A stretch of DNA of 13,553 bases from Coriobacteriia bacterium. GTDB lineage: Bacteria; Actinomycetota; Coriobacteriia; WRKU01; WQUG01. The notes under the pieces were generated by a model that was given only the letters and a program-made list of their open reading frames with translations, searched no databases and was not told where the DNA came from. The DNA is taken from NCBI GenBank assembly GCA_009779395.1, contig WREJ01000016.1, forward strand, positions 1 to 13,553, written 5' to 3'. The translations under genes and the position numbers were made by a program. Shown one piece after another: positions 1 to 5,582 of the stretch. Positions within the stretch are counted from its first letter, which is position 1; every line of letters begins with the position of its first letter.

Positions 1-1005
1 GCTGAATCCCCAAGTGTTAACAGCAAAGGTACCACTGGTGTGACAGCCAGAACGACCACAGGTGTAGCCGGTAGCTGTTGCTTTTGCTGCTGCAAAAACG
101 GTCTCGGACTGATAAGCACCCTTTGCCATAGACGCTGGTGGTCTACCGCATGAGGGAGGAGTATCAGGACCAAATTGGAACCAAGCTGGTCCAAAGGTCG
201 GTCCGCCACCGCGTGCTGCGGGAGCAGTGTAACCAGTTGTACCATCAGCTGCGATTGCTTCTGTTGTTTGACCAGCAGGGAACAATCCACCAGGATAATA
301 CAGAATGTTGCTGCTTTGGTAAGTGCCAGCACCTGTTGCGACGTTTGGTCTGCCAGGAGTACCTGTCAGGTTAGTACGACGCATAACGGAGTTTGCATTA
401 CCAGCGGCAAAGTCTGCACGAATCTCAGCGTCAGAGTCGCCACCCAGCAGGTAAACATTCATGCCGTGGAACTCAGAAGTTGACCAGCCATGAATACCAG
501 CAGCGTGACATTGACCTGTACAGCCAAATGACTCGTGTGGACCATTGTTGATAGCGTTACCATACATGGTTCCCCACTCAACCAACTTGGTTGCGCCAGT
601 CGAACCTGCGGTTGCATGACAGGTGATACAGGCGTTGCCGGCACCCCAGTCAGTAAGACCACGGTTCATGTTGACCGCGTCTGCAAGGCTTGTGCTTGCA
701 GCTGGTGCATACGCGCGGTGAGCACTGTGACAGACAAAACATTTGGCTGTCGTGGTACGGTAGTCACCGTGTGCGGTGTTCTGGACACCCTCTGCACCGT
801 TACGTTGCCAAGAAGCCTGAGCATCTGCCCATGCCAGATAGGCATCAGCTGAGTTCGGGCCTCCCGCATAGAATCCATCATACCGTGCTCCTGCGATGGC
901 GGTTACTGATAGGACAAGCACCATCACGAGAGTGGTAAGAATAAGTAGTTTCTTCATACTTTTTTCTCCTTTAAAATTAATTTCTCTTGCTTTTTTCTCT
1001 TTCAT
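1..1005 (-). CDS. Secreted multiheme c-type cytochrome, C-terminus cut by window edge
   Basis: The minus-strand frame is open from 1005 to base 1 with no stop, giving 335 residues of a longer protein. An in-frame second ATG lies at 957. Numbered from that second Met, a lysine start and hydrophobic stretch (about 3-20) end in AIA before Gly, a typical signal-peptidase I site, so the mature protein is exported. Four covalent heme motifs are visible: CFVCH (73), CITCH (110), CTGQCH (146, CX3CH) and CGRSGCH (300, CX4CH). Extra histidines (63, 80, 141, 156, 164) could be distal ligands. Residues 152-299 carry no heme motif and are rich in Gly, Ala, Thr and Pro. It follows the 10-heme gene by about 100 bases and is probably the terminal extracellular carrier. 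Long, heme-poor, loop-rich chains fit filament-forming cytochromes (OmcS/OmcE type), but no specific family was identified. The heme protein call is firm; the filament role is inference. Confidence 0.88.
   Translation of the reverse strand, partial: MKEKKAREINFKGEKSMKKLLILTTLVMVLVLSVTAIAGARYDGFYAGGPNSADAYLAWADAQASWQRNGAEGVQNTAHGDYRTTTAKCFVCHSAHRAYAPAASTSLADAVNMNRGLTDWGAGNACITCHATAGSTGATKLVEWGTMYGNAINNGPHESFGCTGQCHAAGIHGWSTSEFHGMNVYLLGGDSDAEIRADFAAGNANSVMRRTNLTGTPGRPNVATGAGTYQSSNILYYPGGLFPAGQTTEAIAADGTTGYTAPAARGGGPTFGPAWFQFGPDTPPSCGRPPASMAKGAYQSETVFAAAKATATGYTCGRSGCHTSGTFAVNTWGFS
965..972 (-). promoter_or_regulatory. Second in-frame Shine-Dalgarno, for ATG at 957
   Basis: The minus strand reads AAAGGAGA, seven bases before the ATG at 957, which is in frame with the ATG at 1005. 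Initiation here would give a conventional signal peptide starting MKKLL instead of one with a 16-residue charged extension. Whether both starts are used cannot be told from sequence. The site also encodes part of the Lys/Glu-rich extension, so chance is possible. Confidence 0.5.
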
Positions 1006-1010
1006 GTTGC

Positions 1011-1019
1011 ACCTCCTTT
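1011..1019 (-). promoter_or_regulatory. Near-perfect Shine-Dalgarno for the secreted cytochrome
   Basis: On the minus strand this reads AAAGGAGGT, a perfect match to the 16S rRNA tail, five bases before the ATG at 1005. It is the strongest ribosome-binding site in the window and is why 1005 is chosen as the start. It suggests high expression of the secreted cytochrome. The rest of the gap up to 1106 shows no convincing terminator or promoter. Confidence 0.8.
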
Positions 1020-1106
1020 CCCGAGAAGCGTTTCTTACATAAGCAGGGTGTCAGCGTAGTGCCGATTTCTGCTTTTGTAACCGTATATATTGGGGCAATC
1101 ATCATA

Positions 1107-2156
1107 TCATGGTCGCCCTCGCGACCCCATGGGGTTTTCTGTTGGGGTCAGTCGCATCTCAAATCCATGACAGTTGTCACAGAATTTTCGCGTATGGCAG
1201 GTATCACAAGCTGCAATACCGTAATCCCATGTATCTGTTACATGAGTAGAATAAACATATTGAGTAGGATGGGGCATACGAATGCCTCCATGACAGGCGT
1301 CACAGCCTGCAGTCTCATGACAGCGATAACAAAACTCTTGGTTTCTAAACACTGAGTGAGGAACTAACTGACGTGAAAAATCAGCATCAGGATCAAGTTG
1401 TCGGGCAGATACATACTGACTGTTGTTTCTGTGACAGGTAGAACAAACTAAAGGAACATTAGCTGTAGCGTCATGACAGGTAACACAGCGCTGCATTGCA
1501 CCACGAGCAATAGTCATAGTACCTTTATCACTATCAAGTACATGACACTGTGCACAAGGAAAACGTGCTTCAATAATACCAAGATGCGAGATACGCATAA
1601 GACCATTACTGCTCAGACGCACGCCAGAAAGTCTTCCTGCGTGACAGCTGTAACAAGAGGATTCCGAAAAACTTCTGTATCCTGGTACGTTCTCATCAAC
1701 AAAAGTACCGACAACAATATGTGCTACGCGTGCTGGCATAGCAGTAGTAACACTTCCTATAAATCCTCCTGTTTCATGACAGCTAACACAGCTAATGTCA
1801 CGGTGAGGAGTATAAGCAAGTTGTTCTACATGCAGGTCACTACCATGACAGCTGGTACATACCAAGTTTACTCGGGTAACAGCTCCGGTACTCAGCCACA
1901 TCAGAGCTAAAATGATAGCAAAAGAAGCTGCTGTCATATAGGTACGCAGAGGGTCTTTATTCTCGCCAACACGTCGCTCTAACAGCACTTCTGGCTTTTC
2001 TTTACTCTTTGTTTCGCTTGCTTCAACAACACGAATAGTATCTTTAGGACGGTTAATTACCATCACTAAAGTAATCGCAACAAGTACTAAAAGTACTGCA
2101 AGAAGGGCAAAGGCTAACATAGCTGCCAAAGGGTCACTTCCTGGATCTGAAATCAA
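1107..2156 (-). CDS. Membrane-anchored decaheme c-type cytochrome
   Basis: Numbered from the TTG at 2156, ten CXXCH motifs start at residues 100, 123, 168, 201, 224, 238, 276, 285, 317 and 326. Two hydrophobic helices (about 12-34 and 73-93) are joined by a charged linker, and the hemes follow the second helix, placing them outside the membrane. The last four motifs form two close pairs, and the first of these is followed by a GGIRMPHP segment like one in the neighbouring 12-heme protein. A role passing electrons from the membrane towards the secreted cytochrome is inferred from context. The start is doubtful: the TTG has no well-placed Shine-Dalgarno and leaves a 117-base gap after the upstream gene. 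The same frame continues upstream through a TAA (2169-2171) into a short ORF beginning with ATG at 2267, so this may be the 3' part of an interrupted gene. ATG at codon 13 is another possible start, also without a good Shine-Dalgarno. Confidence 0.85.
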   Translation of the reverse strand: MISDPGSDPLAAMLAFALLAVLLVLVAITLVMVINRPKDTIRVVEASETKSKEKPEVLLERRVGENKDPLRTYMTAASFAIILALMWLSTGAVTRVNLVCTSCHGSDLHVEQLAYTPHRDISCVSCHETGGFIGSVTTAMPARVAHIVVGTFVDENVPGYRSFSESSCYSCHAGRLSGVRLSSNGLMRISHLGIIEARFPCAQCHVLDSDKGTMTIARGAMQRCVTCHDATANVPLVCSTCHRNNSQYVSARQLDPDADFSRQLVPHSVFRNQEFCYRCHETAGCDACHGGIRMPHPTQYVYSTHVTDTWDYGIAACDTCHTRKFCDNCHGFEMRLTPTENPMGSRGRP

Positions 2157-2168
2157 AGAAATGATACG

Positions 2169-2267
2169 TTAAGGAAGCTCTCCGATATTAGTAAGCTGCG
2201 CACCATCTAAACTAAAGGTACGACTGTCCCAATCTATAAGTCCCCCAAGGCTGAGTAAGTCATTCAT
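2169..2267 (-). CDS. 32-residue ORF, probable 5' end of the decaheme cytochrome gene
   Basis: The ATG at 2267 lies six bases after the stop of the 12-heme gene and is preceded by an AGGTGA Shine-Dalgarno that overlaps that stop. It encodes 32 residues starting MNDLLSLGGLIDWDSR and ending GELP before TAA. The frame is the same as that of the decaheme cytochrome immediately downstream, and nothing but this TAA separates them. Replacing the TAA with a sense codon (for example CAA, one change) would give a continuous 386-residue protein. It may be a free-standing leader peptide, the first part of a gene broken by a nonsense mutation, or a sequencing error. No function is recognised for the peptide itself. 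Confidence 0.55.
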   Translation of the reverse strand: MNDLLSLGGLIDWDSRTFSLDGAQLTNIGELP

Positions 2268-2273
2268 ACTACA

Positions 2274-3263
2274 TCACCTATAAGGGTATCTACTAGCAGG
2301 AGTAAAAGAGCCTCCTGGATGGGCGTGAGCAGCATGACAGTCAGCACAGTCACTTCTGATGTGACAGATAAGACAACTCTCATCGTTAATAACGTGTGTT
2401 GCAATACTTGCGTGATCTCTTAAGAAGTTATTAGGATGGGGCATCTCATGTCCCCCGTGGCAGTCATGACACCACTGGGTGTTTCTGTGGCAACTGCTGC
2501 AGTCTTGACCTGGATCTGTTGCATCAGCACCGTGCAGATTTAGATAGCCAGAATTGTGAGGATAGCCTATGCCATGACAGCGTACACAGTAGTCTTGAGG
2601 ATGACATGCCCAGCATGTTTCAAGATTACCCATAGCATGTGTTATGCGCCACTCACTTCCGTGTGTCATTCTTACCTGTGTTACACCTACAGACTGATGA
2701 TTTCCCTCATGACAGAGAGAACAATCATTAGTCTCACCCATAAGTTTTGAATGTTGCATATGACATAACAAGCAATCATTCATGTCGTATGTTCTGGGGA
2801 AACGACTTTGAATACCATGTGCTACCGTAGAATGACAGTCAGCACATCTTTGCTCGGTTGCACCATCACGGTGATTCATGAAAAGACCGTTGTTAAAGAT
2901 AGTCTCTTCAAAGACAGCTGTGTGACAAGAAAGACAGTTAGCATTAGCAACAGTCTGAGGATTTCCTGAAAGATTACCAAAGGGAAGTGCCATCTGGTAC
3001 ATTACTTTTTGACGAAACTGCCATTGTGCTGTTACAGACGTTCCACCGTGACAGTCAATACAGCTTACGTCACTGTGTGCACGTACTTCAGTTTCACTGT
3101 GAAAATCTTCATCACTGTGGCAAACATAACAGCCAGGTACCCAAACAGTAGCTAGTGCAGCAGGAAGTAGTGCCAGAGCACAGATAATGCTGGTACTCCA
3201 TACGGCTACCTTAAGAAAGGTTCCGTCACTCGGACGATACGTTCTTTTTGCTACTTCGGTCAA
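2274..3263 (-). CDS. Membrane-anchored dodecaheme c-type cytochrome
   Basis: This 329-residue protein has one N-terminal hydrophobic helix (about 17-43) just before the first heme motif, an arrangement like the NapC/NirT/NrfH quinol-oxidising anchors, though it is far longer than NrfH. Twelve CXXCH motifs begin at 45, 68, 110, 140, 164, 181, 217, 226, 255, 265, 297 and 306. The last six form three close pairs separated by four or five residues, the middle pair followed by a GGHEMPHP segment. Many non-motif histidines could complete bis-His ligation. The inferred job is to take electrons from the quinol pool and pass them to the partner cytochromes encoded just downstream. The start is TTG, and an in-frame TAA (3285-3287) rules out a much longer N-terminus. 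The Shine-Dalgarno is weak. It follows the NHL-protein gene by 34 bases. Confidence 0.88.
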   Translation of the reverse strand: MTEVAKRTYRPSDGTFLKVAVWSTSIICALALLPAALATVWVPGCYVCHSDEDFHSETEVRAHSDVSCIDCHGGTSVTAQWQFRQKVMYQMALPFGNLSGNPQTVANANCLSCHTAVFEETIFNNGLFMNHRDGATEQRCADCHSTVAHGIQSRFPRTYDMNDCLLCHMQHSKLMGETNDCSLCHEGNHQSVGVTQVRMTHGSEWRITHAMGNLETCWACHPQDYCVRCHGIGYPHNSGYLNLHGADATDPGQDCSSCHRNTQWCHDCHGGHEMPHPNNFLRDHASIATHVINDESCLICHIRSDCADCHAAHAHPGGSFTPASRYPYR

Positions 3264-3297
3264 CTTCGTATTGCGCTTCTCTACTTAGGTACTCTTC

Positions 3298-4695
3298 TCA
3301 TTCGTGTACTTCTTGTACTTGCTGGTCTGTCTGCTTGTCTTCCAAAAGAATATCCTCTGCTTCTTCAAGCATGGTAGCCTTTTCGTCCTCAAGCAGTGCT
3401 TTTTCACGTCTCTTCTTCAAGAAATTCCAGATTGTCATCAGGATTGCGAACAAAATTAATAGCAGCAGTGGTATCAAACAGGCAGCTAAAGGACCATTCA
3501 GTAGACGTCCTACCTGTGAACCTACTGCGCTGCCACCTGACCCAGGTAAACTGATGATTTGCAGTCTGCCGTTACCGTTATCTGCGATAAGAAAAGAATC
3601 AGTAATAGGGTCGTAAGAGATATCAGAGGCATTCATCAACTGACCGTGGTCTTGCCCAAAGGCACCCCACTTGTCGATGAAACTACCGTCATTTGCGTTA
3701 AAGGCAGCGATGCTAAAGTCTAGGTTATCAATCACGATTAGTCTGCCAGCTGCGTCTTTGGTGATACCCATAGGCATCTGCATTCCAGCAGGGAACTCCT
3801 CGGTTTGTCTGCCTGCCTGACCAAGTGTTTCTTCGTCACTTCCGGCACTGATGGGCGTGCCTAGTCCGACAATCCATTCCCGGTCAAACTCCCCATTGTA
3901 TTTACTGAGGCGTGCGTTAAAGGTATCAACAACATAGAAATCATTGTTTGCTTCTAGGTACACACCGTTAATGGTGTCAAACATACCGTCTTCGCGACCG
4001 CGCTCGCCCATCCAGCCAATCAGCGTTCCATCGCGCTCGAAGGCAACAATACCGCCTGTTGCACCAACAATCACGCGATTGTCATTTACCGCAATACTGT
4101 GCGGTCGCGGCACATGCATCGAGGTCAGCAGGTTCAGGTTGCTGTCATAGGCATAGACACGACTGTAGGTGGTTTTTACCACCCAGATGTCACCATTGCT
4201 TGCGATCGCAACTCTGCCGGGGAATTTGAAAATGCTGTCATCGACGTCGCGATAAAGAGCCTCTTTTGTGTTACCAAACCAGTCAAAACGTATAATACGG
4301 TGGCTGCTAGGGTCAGAGGTCCACAGGTCAGAACTTCCCGGCTGAAAACTTGCCGATGCTGGTGAAATTAGCTGATCGGGGTTAGGTCCGTAGGCATAAA
4401 TCGAGCGAATCCAGGTAATACCGCCAGTGTCGATTGCTGCCCGTTCGTTCTCGCCTAAAAGGGCATTGAGTAGCAAACAACCCAGCAAAAGAAGGATGAT
4501 CAGAACAATCGCAACAACAGCAAGGGTATTGCGCATGCGTCTTTGCGTGTTGCTCTGTTCGTCTACAACTACCTGCAGGTCATCTGCCAGCTCATCACTT
4601 GGCGCATCCACGTCATTCGGGATGTTTACAGTTGTATCTTCGTTCAACGTTCCGTCCTCTAAATCATTCGTGTTTTTACGGGTATCGTCAGCCAT
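3298..4695 (-). CDS. NHL-repeat beta-propeller protein with two membrane helices
   Basis: This 465-residue protein has an acidic, presumably cytoplasmic N-terminus (1-50), a strong membrane helix (about 57-80), a repeat region (about 95-385), a second helix (about 400-425) and a charged 40-residue tail. The central region carries repeated NHL-type units: segments such as FKFPGRVAIASNGDIWVV, MFDTINGVYLEANNDFYVVD and GITKDAAGRLIVIDN show the usual pattern of hydrophobic strand, Asn/Asp-Gly turn and Val-Asp/Ala-Asp end. This fits a six-bladed propeller exposed outside the membrane. The start codon overlaps the upstream stop (ATGA) and has a GAGGGG ribosome-binding site. NHL proteins are encoded beside filament-forming cytochromes such as omcS in Geobacter (recalled, not checked), so a role in export, folding or anchoring of the secreted cytochrome is inferred. 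The fold is likely; the function is not shown. Confidence 0.85.
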   Translation of the reverse strand: MADDTRKNTNDLEDGTLNEDTTVNIPNDVDAPSDELADDLQVVVDEQSNTQRRMRNTLAVVAIVLIILLLLGCLLLNALLGENERAAIDTGGITWIRSIYAYGPNPDQLISPASASFQPGSSDLWTSDPSSHRIIRFDWFGNTKEALYRDVDDSIFKFPGRVAIASNGDIWVVKTTYSRVYAYDSNLNLLTSMHVPRPHSIAVNDNRVIVGATGGIVAFERDGTLIGWMGERGREDGMFDTINGVYLEANNDFYVVDTFNARLSKYNGEFDREWIVGLGTPISAGSDEETLGQAGRQTEEFPAGMQMPMGITKDAAGRLIVIDNLDFSIAAFNANDGSFIDKWGAFGQDHGQLMNASDISYDPITDSFLIADNGNGRLQIISLPGSGGSAVGSQVGRLLNGPLAACLIPLLLLILFAILMTIWNFLKKRREKALLEDEKATMLEEAEDILLEDKQTDQQVQEVHE

Positions 4696-5438
4696 CAGTC
4701 AGTCCCCTCTAGCTGTGCTAAGCCCTCTAGTGCACGTTCATCATGGGGCATAAAGCGCAGCGCGGTCTGAAAGTCTGCCTTGGCACCCTCGGTATCACCC
4801 AGCTTGACCTTGGCTTCTGCGCGCTCGATCATCATTCCAGCTTCGTGAGGGTAGTGTTCGAGGAGCGTGTCCATGTAGGTCAGTGCCTTTTGGTAGTTCT
4901 CATGCTCTAGCTCAAAGAAAATGATGTGTGCCAGACCGTGCATCACGTTGTCGTGTATGCCACGCGCCATAGCCCAGTTCATCTCGTGCGAACCAAATTC
5001 CAGTTCGTATTCATAGGCATCAATAGAATCAGCGACTACTTCACGCAGGATGTCGACAGCAGCCTCTGTGTCACCGTGGGCATCCAGCAATGCTGCTTCG
5101 ACAAAACGCAGCTGTTGACCTCTGCTGACGTCAAATTCCAGTGCCTCTGCACGCTGCAACTCTGATTCTGCGCGGTCTAGATGCCCTTCGGCAATCAGCG
5201 CAAGCAAGTAATTTTGCCAGTCATCAATGGTACTAGCATCGTGGATTCGGTATTCAGACACCAACAAATTACGCTGTGAGCGGTTCTGCGTAACACCGCC
5301 GTCGAAGCTGAGAAAACCCATCAAGAACAGGGAAATCAAAGTCAGCAACGAACCTATAATTGCAATTGCTATAAAGATGCCGAGCCATTTGGTAATCGGA
5401 TCATCCCAAGCACTCTGCTGCTTGTTTTTAACGCCCAT
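4695..5438 (-). CDS. Membrane-anchored TPR protein
   Basis: The 247-residue protein has a short charged N-terminus, one membrane helix (about 19-43) and a helical-repeat domain outside. Two clusters of tetratricopeptide-like helices are visible: about 62-130 (including HLDRAESELQRAEALEF and GDTEAAVDILREVV) and about 165-245 (including YQKALTYMDTLLEHYP and GDTEGAKADFQTALRFMP). TPR domains bind proteins, so a scaffold or chaperone role for the neighbouring NHL and cytochrome proteins is plausible but inferred. It is the first gene of the electron-transfer block. The ATG has a good GAGGAG ribosome-binding site six bases away, and its stop overlaps the start of the NHL gene, which suggests coupled translation and fixed stoichiometry. 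No enzymatic motif is visible. Confidence 0.85.
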   Translation of the reverse strand: MGVKNKQQSAWDDPITKWLGIFIAIAIIGSLLTLISLFLMGFLSFDGGVTQNRSQRNLLVSEYRIHDASTIDDWQNYLLALIAEGHLDRAESELQRAEALEFDVSRGQQLRFVEAALLDAHGDTEAAVDILREVVADSIDAYEYELEFGSHEMNWAMARGIHDNVMHGLAHIIFFELEHENYQKALTYMDTLLEHYPHEAGMMIERAEAKVKLGDTEGAKADFQTALRFMPHDERALEGLAQLEGTD

Positions 5439-5495
5439 GTAAGCTCCTCAAATAAGGAAGTTATTTTTTTAGTAAACACACAAAAGCGAAACAAG

Positions 5496-5515
5496 GTTCA
5501 CACAGAATGTTCACA
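5496..5515 (-). repeat. 7-base direct repeat, possible operator
   Basis: GTTCACA occurs at 5496-5502 and 5509-5515 on the plus strand (TGTGAAC on the coding strand), spaced 13 bases start to start. It lies where transcription from the proposed promoter would begin, a common place for a repressor site. A match this short may be chance. Confidence 0.25.
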
Positions 5516-5517
5516 GT

Positions 5518-5545
5518 GATATAGTGTACACGATTTTGGTGGCAA
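5518..5545 (-). promoter_or_regulatory. Possible promoter for the TPR-NHL-cytochrome block
   Basis: The 144-base gap between the ligase gene and the TPR gene is the longest in the window apart from the uncertain decaheme start. On the minus strand it contains TTGCCA (5540-5545), 16 bases, then TATATC (5518-5523), a weak sigma-70-like pair. An overlapping TACACT (5523-5528) is an alternative -10. Position supports a promoter here; the hexamers alone are weak evidence. No rho-independent terminator for the ligase gene was found in this gap. Confidence 0.3.
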
Positions 5546-5582
5546 ATAGAACCCCAATTCGCCAGTTTTCGCTCTACGGCTT

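Noticed and set aside
459..881. Short complete ORFs on the minus strand within the leftmost region, such as 459-662 and 666-881.
   Set aside because: They are shadows in other frames of the secreted cytochrome frame, which is open from 1005 to base 1 with a signal peptide and heme motifs.
1006..1106. Possible promoter between the decaheme gene and the secreted cytochrome.
   Set aside because: Candidate hexamers are poor matches; only the ribosome-binding site is convincing, though a separate promoter cannot be excluded.
3229..3297. The NHL-protein frame stays open for 23 codons after its TGA, resembling the split-gene situation of the decaheme gene.
   Set aside because: The extension overlaps the start of the 12-heme gene, and the NHL protein already ends with a plausible charged tail, so the TGA is taken as the real stop.
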